In this document: piece by piece, positions 34,505 through 41,871 of the stretch | Position numbering within the stretch: the stretch's first letter is position 1 | Layout: each line of letters begins with the position of its first letter | Assembly: GCA_963754445.1 (NCBI GenBank) | Contig: CAVWFT010000001.1 | Coordinates: 930,001-994,000, forward strand | Length of the DNA: 64,000 nt | DNA from: Bog-473 sp963754445 | Lineage (GTDB): Bacteria; Actinomycetota; Acidimicrobiia; Acidimicrobiales; RAAP-2 | Direction of reading: 5' to 3' | The notes under the pieces: generated by a model | Seen by the model: only the letters and a program-made list of their open reading frames with translations | Databases searched by the model: none | Told to the model about the DNA's origin: nothing | Position numbers and translations under genes: made by a program

Positions 34505-34975
34505 GTGGAAGGCCACACGGACGTAATCGAGCTCTTGAACGAGGTACTGACGGCCGAGCTGACGGCGGTGAACCAGTATTTCTTGGATGCCAAGATGCTC
34601 GGCAATTGGGGCTACGCGGAGCTGGCCGCGCGCTTCAGGACCGAGTCGATCGGCGAGATGAAGGACGCCGACGAACTGATCGAGCGCATCCTGTACCTCG
34701 ACGGTCACCCCAATGTGCAGCGACTGGGTGCGATCCGAGTCGGGGAGGATCCGGCAGAGAAGCTCTCACTCGCGCTCGACCTCGAGCGCGAGGCGATCGA
34801 GCGGCTCAACCGGGGCATCGCGGTGTGTGTCGACCGCGGCGACAACGGGAGTCGCGCCCTTCTCGAGACGATCCTCACCGGCGAGGAGGGGCACGCCGAT
34901 TGGGTCGAGCAGCAACTCAGCCTGATCGACGACATCGGGCGCGACCTCTACCTGACCCAGCAGGTCCGTGACTAA
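34505..34975 (+). CDS. bfr: Bacterioferritin
   Basis: A 156-residue four-helix ferritin. Met52 (GEMKDAD), the axial ligand of the inter-subunit haem, is present. Ferroxidase ligands Glu18, Glu51, Glu94, Glu127 and His130 are in place, but the usual His54 is Asp (EMKD rather than EMKH), which may alter the di-iron site. The family forms a 24-subunit shell that oxidises and stores iron. GTG 34505 follows GGAGG. The last 8 bases overlap the DtxR gene. Confidence 0.9.
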   Translation: MEGHTDVIELLNEVLTAELTAVNQYFLDAKMLGNWGYAELAARFRTESIGEMKDADELIERILYLDGHPNVQRLGAIRVGEDPAEKLSLALDLEREAIERLNRGIAVCVDRGDNGSRALLETILTGEEGHADWVEQQLSLIDDIGRDLYLTQQVRD

Positions 34976-35663
34976 TCTCGCCGGCGACCGCTACCGGCCC
35001 GTCGAGCACCACCCCCCCGTCGAGGAGTACCTGCAGGCCATCGAATCGCTCGGTGAGGCCGGCACGCCGGTCATCCAGGCTCGCTTGGCCGAGCGTCTGG
35101 GACGATCTGCACCGACCGTCTCGGAGATGCTGGACCGCTTGGTGGCCGATCACTACATCGAGCGTGACGGTCGCCGTATCGTCCTGACCTCGCAGGGCCA
35201 GGCCGTGGCGCAGAGTGTCATCCGAAAGCACCGCCTGGCCGAGTGCCTTCTCGTCGATGTCATCGGTCTGCCTTGGCATCTGGCTCACGAAGAGGCGGGC
35301 CGATGGGAGCACGTGATCTCCGACGAGGTCGAGGCCCGGCTCGTGGAGATCTTGGGCGATCCTGGGACCTGCCCGCACGGGAACCCGATTCCCGGGAGTT
35401 CCAACGCCGATCCGGATCGTTCCGACTTCGTGGCGCTGGCCGACGTCGACCCCGGTCAGCGGGTCCGTTTCCAGCGTCTCGACGAAGAGGTGGAGCTCGA
35501 CGAGGAGTCGTTGCGGTACATCTCGGATGCCGGGTTCATCCCCGGCGCCACGGCCACGGTGACCACGAGGGCACCCGACGGAACCGTCGTGCTCGACGCC
35601 GAGGGCGTCTCGCTGGCCCTCGGGCTCGCCCTGTGCCAGAAGTTCTTCGTCGTGGCTGCCTGA
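34968..35663 (+). CDS. DtxR/IdeR-family metal-dependent repressor
   Basis: A 231-residue regulator. Residues ~10-70 form the winged helix (EEYLQAIESLGEAGT, then ARLAERLGRSAPTVSEMLDRL). The dimerisation domain contains HEEAGRWEHVISDEVEARL and the metal-site motif DPGTCPHGNPIPG with Cys and His ligands; a C-terminal FeoA/SH3-like domain follows. Iron (or Mn) binding would switch on DNA binding. It is translationally linked to bacterioferritin and may repress the operon from the palindrome at 33950, giving feedback. IdeR is more likely than MntR given length and context. Confidence 0.88.
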   Translation: MTNLAGDRYRPVEHHPPVEEYLQAIESLGEAGTPVIQARLAERLGRSAPTVSEMLDRLVADHYIERDGRRIVLTSQGQAVAQSVIRKHRLAECLLVDVIGLPWHLAHEEAGRWEHVISDEVEARLVEILGDPGTCPHGNPIPGSSNADPDRSDFVALADVDPGQRVRFQRLDEEVELDEESLRYISDAGFIPGATATVTTRAPDGTVVLDAEGVSLALGLALCQKFFVVAA

Positions 35664-35841
35664 TCGTCAGTCCCGCACGTCTCCGTTCCTCGTCCGCACC
35701 TGGTGACACCTCTCCACCCCGTGGATGGTGGGACGAACCACGTGCCGCAGAGGTTTCACCACGAATGTGATGACATGCTGATTCCGGCGCTCCTACCTGG
35801 GAGGGAGTGCAACTTCTCTGTTGCACCGGGGTTGGTTCACC

Positions 35842-35893
35842 TATAATCACCATGAAACCGAGTTGGATACTAGAAATTAGGGGTTCACGATGA
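35842..35893 (+). promoter_or_regulatory. TATAAT promoter and possible 13-codon leader peptide
   Basis: TATAAT (35842-35847) is a perfect -10; TTGCAC (35821-35826) upstream is at a short 15-bp spacing. Starting at 35852 an ATG opens a 13-codon frame (MKPSWILEIRGSR) whose TGA at 35891 overlaps the ATG of the next gene (ATGA). The transcript start should fall within a few bases of that ATG, so the peptide could be nearly leaderless and couple translation of the small protein. Confidence 0.4.
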
Positions 35894-36084
35894 GCGGGAT
35901 TCACGACCCACGACTTGTCCGGCGCCACGATGACCGCTGGGAAGTCCGCTGCCGGGAGTGCCAGTCGGGGGAAACCGAGCTCATTCCGCTCGGCATCGGC
36001 ATGCCCCTCGTCGGGGAACGCGAGGCTCGCCGTATCGTCGAGAACCACGCGGACGACGCGATCCTGCTCTTCGCCCGGCGCTAG
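35890..36084 (+). CDS. Small zinc-ribbon-like hypothetical protein
   Basis: A 64-residue protein: DPRLVRRHDDRWEVRCRECQ, then LIPLGIGMPLVGEREARRIVENH. One C-x2-C pair, together with histidines in the ENHADD end, could bind zinc. The pattern resembles small conserved actinobacterial proteins of unknown role. ATG follows AGGGG at 7 bases. Perfect -10 box upstream suggests its own promoter. Confidence 0.55.
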   Translation: MSGIHDPRLVRRHDDRWEVRCRECQSGETELIPLGIGMPLVGEREARRIVENHADDAILLFARR

Positions 36085-36191
36085 GCCGCCGGCCGAGGCG
36101 CGGCCAACACACCCTCGGGCGGACACAGGGTCCCGTCCCGGGGCGACCCGGCGGCTGAGTTCCCGGCCGCCGGCCTCCTTCGAAATCGCGC

Positions 36192-37346
36192 ATGGCTGGC
36201 ATACTCGGATCCATGGCACCGCTCGAGCTCGTGGATCCTGGCCGCTCTCGCCCTGGTGCTGACCTCCCGGTGCGTCGTGAACGGTCCGTGACGGCGAGGG
36301 TCGGCCTTGTCATCGCCGCGCTCTTCGTGGCCGGCACCTGCGGGTTGTGGCCCGCGGCCTCGGCCCTGGCGACCACCACCACCACCACTCCCACTCGCCC
36401 CCACCCGGCGCTTGCCCCAAAGAGCGGGTCCTACGTGTTCACGCTGACCTTCGACGGCAGGGCCCGTGACTACCGTCTCCACGTCCCACCCGCGGCGGCG
36501 AGTGGGAAACCGCTGCCTCTCGTGCTCAACCTCCATGGCGCAACACAGAACGGGCAGCTCGAGGAGCTCACCTCGGACATGGATCCGAATGCGGACCTGA
36601 ACGGCTACTTGGTCGTGTATCCCGATGGCACACGTATCTCCAAGGTGCTCACCCCCGATCCGGTGGCCAAGAACGCGCAGTACGGGTGGAATGCGGGTCA
36701 GTGCTGCGGACTCCCGGTCACCAAGCACATCAACGACGTCGGCTTTCTACTCAAGGTCATCGCGGATGTTGCGGCCAAGACGCCCGTGGACCTGCGTCGG
36801 GTCTACATGACCGGCATCTCGAACGGCGGCATGATGGCGTACGCCATGGCGGCGGAGGCGTCTGACCACGTCGCCGCCATCTCATCGGTGTCGGGGCAGG
36901 TCGAGATCCCCGAGATCCACCCGACCCGGGCCGTGCCGACCATGGAGTTCCACAGCGTCAACGACCCCATCGCCAAATTCGACGGCACGCCGAACGCCGA
37001 CCCGAAACTGCGACTCTCGGTGATGCAGGGCATCGATCAGTGGGTCAAGGCGGATGGATGCAGTGCGACTGCCCACTCGGGCCCCACCATGGTGGGTGCC
37101 GTCGGGACGGTCTCGGCGGGGGAGACGGCCACGCCGATCACCTATACCCACTGTCGTTCTGGCAGCGAGGTCGCACTCTGGCGCTTTACCGGATCGGGAC
37201 ATGTCTGGCCAGGCAGCCCGCTCAACACCGGCCCGAAGAAGAACTGGATCCTCGCCGGCGTCGGGCGAGGCATCGTCCTGGTCAATGCCAACGAGACGAT
37301 GTGGCAGTTCTTCGAGAAGTACTCGCTCCCGCCGAGCCGGCGCTAG
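36192..37346 (+). CDS. Secreted PHB-depolymerase/feruloyl-esterase-type alpha/beta hydrolase
   Basis: A ~384-residue exported esterase. A hydrophobic signal segment lies at ~residues 34-60 (RVGLVIAALFVAGTCGLW), followed by a Thr-rich linker. LVLNLHGATQNG forms the oxyanion region, GISNGG the nucleophile elbow, NDPIAKFDG and GSGHVWPG supply the acid and histidine. These LpqC-like proteins hydrolyse polyhydroxybutyrate oligomers or feruloyl esters outside the cell. The start is uncertain: ATG 36192, ATG 36213 and GTG 36270 all leave the signal intact. Confidence 0.82.
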   Translation: MAGILGSMAPLELVDPGRSRPGADLPVRRERSVTARVGLVIAALFVAGTCGLWPAASALATTTTTTPTRPHPALAPKSGSYVFTLTFDGRARDYRLHVPPAAASGKPLPLVLNLHGATQNGQLEELTSDMDPNADLNGYLVVYPDGTRISKVLTPDPVAKNAQYGWNAGQCCGLPVTKHINDVGFLLKVIADVAAKTPVDLRRVYMTGISNGGMMAYAMAAEASDHVAAISSVSGQVEIPEIHPTRAVPTMEFHSVNDPIAKFDGTPNADPKLRLSVMQGIDQWVKADGCSATAHSGPTMVGAVGTVSAGETATPITYTHCRSGSEVALWRFTGSGHVWPGSPLNTGPKKNWILAGVGRGIVLVNANETMWQFFEKYSLPPSRR

Positions 37347-37362
37347 GGGAGAGATGCCACGG

Positions 37363-37752
37363 TCACCCGTCGACCGCCCGGCGCGTGACACCGCCACCGG
37401 CCGAGTCCGAGATCTCGTGCGCCTCGTCGACGACGGCCGTCACGATGTTGGCCACGACCCCGCGCCCGGACCGCTGGCGCTGCGTGGCCAGGGAACCCCA
37501 CAAAATACCCATCAGGACGAGGGCCCCGGCCCAGAAGGCCGCAAAGAGGAAGCCGAGCAGACCCAGCAGTATCGCCAGCGTGAGCAGCACGAGCGCGTAG
37601 AGATTCGTGCGATCAGGCCCGCGCGGTGCCGCATCGTGACGCACCGTCATGGGCTCGGGGGTCGAGGTCCGCTCCTGCCTCGCTCGTCGAGAGGACCGCG
37701 TGGCGAAGCGTCCCTTGGCGTCGCGTTTCGGTGGTGATCCCTTCGTTGCCAT
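37363..37752 (-). CDS. Small two-helix membrane protein, unknown
   Basis: A 129-residue protein. A basic Ser/Arg-rich N-terminus (~50 residues, KRDAKGRFATRSSRRARQE) is followed by two closely spaced hydrophobic helices (ALVLLTLAILLGLLGFLFAA and FWAGALVLMGILWGSLA) and a short C-terminal tail. Family not recognised. It starts 10 bases after the LapA-like gene, so the two form an operon. ATG 37752 is chosen because upstream residues are out of coding character. Confidence 0.6.
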   Translation of the reverse strand: MATKGSPPKRDAKGRFATRSSRRARQERTSTPEPMTVRHDAAPRGPDRTNLYALVLLTLAILLGLLGFLFAAFWAGALVLMGILWGSLATQRQRSGRGVVANIVTAVVDEAHEISDSAGGGVTRRAVDG

Positions 37753-37762
37753 GAGGCCTCGC

Positions 37763-38122
37763 TTACTCGGCGCTCGTGTCCACGGGCGTCTCGGGGGGCG
37801 CCGCCGGAGGCACGGAGGCGTCCTCGCGCTGATTGCTCCGGTTGATGAACCGAAGCTGCACGATCCGGGCTGCACCGACGATGAAGACGGCGGCTGCGCC
37901 CAGGAGCGCAGCGAGCAGGAGATCGATCCCGAGCGGGATGCGCCAATGCAGGCCGAAGAACGTGGCATCAGTTGCGTGGAGATTCTCCAGGATGAAGACC
38001 AACACGACCACCAGCACGACGATGGCGATGGCGACGAACGTCCATGACGCCGAGATGCGCGTCGGTGAGGGCGCCGGCGTTCCCGTCGCCTCGGAGGTCT
38101 TCGTTCCCCGGTGGGTGTGCAT
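37763..38122 (-). CDS. LapA-domain (DUF1049) membrane protein
   Basis: A 119-residue protein with two membrane helices (FVAIAIVVLVVVLVFILEN and LGIDLLLAALLGAAAVFIV) separated by the ATFFGLHWRIPLG loop, the hallmark of LapA/DUF1049 proteins. In E. coli LapA helps lipopolysaccharide assembly; in Gram-positive bacteria the role is unknown. ATG 38122 follows GAGG-like sequence. It is co-directional with the small membrane gene. Confidence 0.78.
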   Translation of the reverse strand: MHTHRGTKTSEATGTPAPSPTRISASWTFVAIAIVVLVVVLVFILENLHATDATFFGLHWRIPLGIDLLLAALLGAAAVFIVGAARIVQLRFINRSNQREDASVPPAAPPETPVDTSAE

Positions 38123-38358
38123 CGTCACGAGCTCGCCTCCCGGTGTGCGTTCGTTGCGCGGGTGTTCCGCGACTGGATGGGTTTCTCCCTCGGTGAGGCA
38201 ATACCCGAGGGGACGGAGGTGAACCAGGAGCGGCCCCTCCGAGCGATGTCGCCGCGTCCGGGAGCCCGAGACGCCCGATTTGGTGCAACTCGTGTGGATC
38301 TGTTGCGTTCGTGGCTGCGCAGCGGCGATCTGCGGATCTCCGGGCTCCCCCCGCCGCG

Positions 38359-39969
38359 TTACGGCTCGTGGGGCTGGGACCGCAACAGCGAGCGCAGATG
38401 GCCCTCGACGATGTCCTTGATGGATTGGTGCGGCTCCCCACCCTCTCCGTCTTCGAAGTGGCGGACGACGTCGATCGCCATGTCGTGGGCCACCACGTGC
38501 TCGATGTGGCCGAACAACTTGACGGCCCGGAGCTTCTCCGACAGGGACAGGCTCGACACCGAGGCGGACCCCTGATCGATCGCCTGCGACCACGGGAGGC
38601 CTTCGAACCCGTCCTTGACCGCGGCCAGCATTGCCCCTGCTCGGCCGAATCGACCGGCAAGCCACCGTTCCAGCCAGTACTGCGTGTTGCGGTAACCCAG
38701 GGAGAAGTCGCTCTCCCGGAATTTCTCGTCGAAGAAGCCACCGAAGTGAAAGAGGAACTCTCCGGAGAGCTGCCGTTCGGGCGAAAGGTCGATATGGGGG
38801 TCGACCTCGGGTGAGATCACATGGACGACGACCTCGGACTTGTCCTCGAGGCCGGCGGCCTGGAGGAGCAGGTCCTCGATGGTCCCTGCCGGCGTGGGCG
38901 GTGCCGGGGCTGTCCCGCTCTGCGCGTGCACCTGGGTGGCAATGGCCGCCCTTTGATCGGCCATGCTCTTGGCCAGTGCCGGCAGGGTGTCGTCGACCCG
39001 CCCCTCGAGGGCGCCGGCGATCTCCTTGATCCAGGCGATTCGCTGGTTGGTCTTCTCCAGAGTCTTCAAGTCGTCGTACAGGCTCTGTGAACTCCGGATG
39101 TGGTCGACGTGCAGCAGTGTCGAGAGCCATGTCGGCGTGTCGGGGCCGAACCACGTGCCGGTGAACGACGGGGGCCCACCGGGTTCGATGTTGAGCACGA
39201 CGATGACGCGGTCCCAGTCGGGCGGCGCCTCGGAGGCATCGTCGATGGACGCGATCAGATCGAGCAGGCGCCCGAGCGGCTGGTTGTCGAGATCGCCCCC
39301 GTCGGAGAACCACATGGTCAAAGGACCTTCGGCCGGCATCACGATGCCGTTCGCCCGATAGTCCTCCATCTCGCCGGTCCTGTCGAGCCGCATCGGGAGG
39401 AAGCCGACCGGGGTCGAACCGGAGGCCATCGCGCCCTGAATATGGGCACAGAAGTCTTCGATCGTCGAGGACGAGGTGAGGGTGGCCCGATAGAAGTCGA
39501 CGTAGGTGCTGGCGGTGAGGGGTTCCGAGACCGAGGACTCTGGACGGTGTTGCACGAGCGAATAGGTGAGTCCGCCGAGTGCGGTAAGGGCCATGGAGAG
39601 CGAGACGGGCACCGTCTGCGCCGCGGCGCGCTTCCCCGGGTCGATCCGCGCTCCGAGTATTGCTGTGGCGGTGGCCAGCAACCCGTCCATGGAGAGCGGG
39701 GACGTTGCCTTCGCACCCGCTTCCAGATGCTCGATGCTGGGGAGGTCGACCCACGTCTTGCGCATGATGTCGACCGGGTCGTCGCCGCACAGCAGGGCGC
39801 GCGTGGCAACGAGACCGGTGATCGAACCGGCCGAGGCGGACGCGACGGCATCGATGACCAGTTCGCCTTCGGACGCCTGGACCGCCTTGAGGAGCGCGGC
39901 CAACGCGCCTCCCTCGTAGGCCCCCAGGGAGACGGCGCCCGGCAACATCAGCGCGATCCGGGTGACCAT
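38359..39969 (-). CDS. Patatin-like phospholipase family protein
   Basis: A 536-residue protein. GAVSLGAYEGGALAALL is the oxyanion segment, ASASAGSITG holds the candidate nucleophile (a GxSxG variant with Ser or Ala in place of the first Gly), and WFSDGGDLDNQPL holds the catalytic Asp-Gly-Gly. The family are lipid acyl hydrolases with a Ser-Asp dyad. The length beyond ~300 residues adds a C-terminal region of unknown fold. No signal peptide or strong membrane helix is evident apart from a hydrophobic stretch near 125. Confidence 0.8.
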   Translation of the reverse strand: MVTRIALMLPGAVSLGAYEGGALAALLKAVQASEGELVIDAVASASAGSITGLVATRALLCGDDPVDIMRKTWVDLPSIEHLEAGAKATSPLSMDGLLATATAILGARIDPGKRAAAQTVPVSLSMALTALGGLTYSLVQHRPESSVSEPLTASTYVDFYRATLTSSSTIEDFCAHIQGAMASGSTPVGFLPMRLDRTGEMEDYRANGIVMPAEGPLTMWFSDGGDLDNQPLGRLLDLIASIDDASEAPPDWDRVIVVLNIEPGGPPSFTGTWFGPDTPTWLSTLLHVDHIRSSQSLYDDLKTLEKTNQRIAWIKEIAGALEGRVDDTLPALAKSMADQRAAIATQVHAQSGTAPAPPTPAGTIEDLLLQAAGLEDKSEVVVHVISPEVDPHIDLSPERQLSGEFLFHFGGFFDEKFRESDFSLGYRNTQYWLERWLAGRFGRAGAMLAAVKDGFEGLPWSQAIDQGSASVSSLSLSEKLRAVKLFGHIEHVVAHDMAIDVVRHFEDGEGGEPHQSIKDIVEGHLRSLLRSQPHEP

Positions 39970-40081
39970 GGCCAGAGCCTATGGACGGAGCCAATTGGAC
40001 ACAAGGAGTCGGCTGCAGCAACGCGCCAAGAGAGAAGGCGCGAACAGGGATGCAACCGACGTGCCCGAACCGGGCCGATGC

Positions 40082-40279
40082 TCAGCGCCGCAATCCGATG
40101 GCCCGCACGAAGCGGTTGATCTGGCGGTTGCCCTCCCGGTAGATGACCCGTCGGACCTCGCGTTGCGCGGCCCCGCCGGCCGCACCCGTCAGACCGTCGC
40201 GGCGATAGCCGTGTTCGACGGCCTCGACGTTGCCCATGTCCCGGGCCAGCCGGTAGAGCTGGCTGCGCGTCGTGCTCAC
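40082..40279 (-). CDS. Small basic hypothetical protein
   Basis: A 65-residue protein, STTRSQLYRLARDMGNVEAV at the start and NRQINRFVRAIGL at the end, rich in Arg. Similar short proteins are scattered in actinobacterial genomes and mobile regions with no known function. GTG 40279 overlaps the stop of the next upstream gene (GTGA), so both are translated together. Confidence 0.6.
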   Translation of the reverse strand: MSTTRSQLYRLARDMGNVEAVEHGYRRDGLTGAAGGAAQREVRRVIYREGNRQINRFVRAIGLRR

Positions 40280-40548
40280 GACGCCACCTCTTCCTTGCCC
40301 GCTCGGTCGGCCAAGACGATCCGCTCGACGATGGCCCGCACCACGGTTGGGTCCTCGGTCCGCTCGAGCAGGGTGAGGTCCTCGGGGGACACGCCCACAC
40401 ATCCCAGACCACCGTCGTCGAAGTCCTGGCGCCGCCAGGCCATCCAGGCCGAACCGTCCTCGTCCTCGCCGTTCTGCTCGACCGCATTGACGAGGGCCAC
40501 CAGCGCGATGCGGCCCTCGGGGTCGATGTCGTACTCGATGCAGAGCAT
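40276..40548 (-). CDS. Hypothetical protein coupled to the 65-residue gene
   Basis: A 90-residue acidic protein: LCIEYDIDPEGRIALVALVN, then SAWMAWRRQDF and a C-terminal helix (PTVVRAIVERIVLADRAG). Family not recognised. ATG 40548 is the first good start. Its stop overlaps the GTG of the following small gene. The pair is divergent from the DedA gene. Confidence 0.55.
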   Translation of the reverse strand: MLCIEYDIDPEGRIALVALVNAVEQNGEDEDGSAWMAWRRQDFDDGGLGCVGVSPEDLTLLERTEDPTVVRAIVERIVLADRAGKEEVAS

Positions 40549-40781
40549 GCCCTTCCCTATCACCCCCCGGAGCCCGGGACGAGCGACGGTGGGCGGCTCG
40601 GCCACACGCGCCGTCCTGGCAGGTCGAGAGCATGTTCCGTCGGCCCGCGGCGACCAGACCGGCCTCGGGTGGCGCAAGAGCGGGACCGACGGGGTCCGCC
40701 GCAGCACCCAGGTCGGGGCGGCTAATTTCAGCAGTTCCCAACAACGGGCCCGGCAGCCCAACCCGAAGGTAGAGGTAGGAC

Positions 40782-41474
40782 GTGGAGCACTTGGTCGGGC
40801 CCTTGAGTCACTCGGTGATCCTCGGGGCGAGCTTCGAGCACTTCTTGGCCCAGTGGGGCTACGTCGGGATCTTCGTCCTCAGTTTCGTCTCGGCCATGGG
40901 CCTGCCCGTGGGAGCCGAGGTGGCCGTGATCTACGGCGGCGTCCTGGCCAGCGGCCAGATCTCCGGTGAGAAGCCCCTCAACGTGGTGGTCGTCATCATC
41001 GTCGCGCTGGCCGGCGAGTTGCTCGGCGACGTGGCCGGGTACTCCATCGGTCGCTACGGCGGTCGGCCGCTGGTCGACCGTTTCGGCAAGTACGTCCTCT
41101 TGACCCACAAGGACCTCGACCGGGCCGAAGCCTGGTTCGCCCGGCGGGGGGAGCCCTTCGCCCTGTTCGGTCGCTTCATCCCCTTGCTGCGCTCCTTCGT
41201 CTCTTTCGCCTGCGGGTTGGGCGAAATGGCGATCGGCAAGTTCATGCTCTTCACCTTCATCGGTTCGGCCATCTGGGTGACGGCCCAGGCCCTGGTCGGC
41301 TACAGCCTGGGGTCCAGTTACGAGCACGTGCTCAAGGCGTTCAACAGCGCGGGGTACGTGTTCGCCGTGCTCTTCGTGCTGGCCGTCGCGGCCGGTCTGC
41401 TCTACCGGTGGCGCGAGTACAAGAGGCAGACCGGCGAACCGGTGCCGGAGCCGGACGCCGAAGCCGACGTGTGA
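40782..41474 (+). CDS. DedA family membrane protein
   Basis: A 230-residue protein with ~5 membrane segments. FLAQWGYVGIFVLSFVSAMG, GELLGDVAGYSIGRYGG and RRGEPFALFGRFIPLLRSF, then FACGLGEM, match the DedA/VTT fold with the conserved Arg of GRFIPLLR. The family are proposed lipid scramblases and support membrane homeostasis (undecaprenyl phosphate or phospholipid movement). GTG 40782 is used; GAGGTAGG precedes it. Confidence 0.88.
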   Translation: MEHLVGPLSHSVILGASFEHFLAQWGYVGIFVLSFVSAMGLPVGAEVAVIYGGVLASGQISGEKPLNVVVVIIVALAGELLGDVAGYSIGRYGGRPLVDRFGKYVLLTHKDLDRAEAWFARRGEPFALFGRFIPLLRSFVSFACGLGEMAIGKFMLFTFIGSAIWVTAQALVGYSLGSSYEHVLKAFNSAGYVFAVLFVLAVAAGLLYRWREYKRQTGEPVPEPDAEADV

Positions 41475-41482
41475 TCTCTCGG

Positions 41483-41498
41483 CCCCGTGGCCACGGGG
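41483..41498 (+). terminator. Possible terminator hairpin after dedA
   Basis: CCCCGTGGCCACGGGG is a perfect 16-bp palindrome, 8 bases after the stop; it can form a 6-bp stem with a 4-base GGCC loop. No T-run follows, so termination efficiency is uncertain. Confidence 0.4.
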
Positions 41499-41871
41499 GC
41501 TGCAGCCGATCCAACCCGACTGCAACCGGACCGCCACGGGTCATTGACATCGCCTGGTCACGGGCCTCGCGCCCGGACGATTTCGGCGCCACACGGGGCT
41601 GAATCGCTGCACTTGCTCACGTCGGACCGTTGATCCTCGGTTGCCTCGGTGTTACCGTCCCGAGAGGTTTGCTTGGGGAGGGGAGCCGATGGCGGAAGCA
41701 CGGGACAGGCGTCCGTTGTTCGCTCGAGGGGGAGGAGAACCGATGCGCGGTCGTCACCACCGCGCCGCATCCATGACCGGGCCCATCGAAGGCGGTCCCG
41801 CGTTGCGCCCGTTGATCGGCCCGGCCGGGCCGGCCACCTGAGCGATTCCTGCGGGACGACGAAGGTTCATC
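41499..41871. other. Non-coding region before the c-di-GMP gene
   Basis: 373 bases without a supported gene. A 50-codon frame from ATG 41689 follows GGGGAGGGGAG, a striking ribosome-site-like run, but its sequence (Arg/Gly/Pro-rich, ending at 41841) looks non-coding. The region probably holds the promoter and 5' leader of the GGDEF/EAL gene. Confidence 0.5.

Noticed and set aside
41689..41841. 50-codon ORF after a GGGGAGGGGAG run
   Set aside because: Arg/Gly/Pro-rich sequence, poor third-position bias and no recognisable pattern; reported only within the non-coding region.
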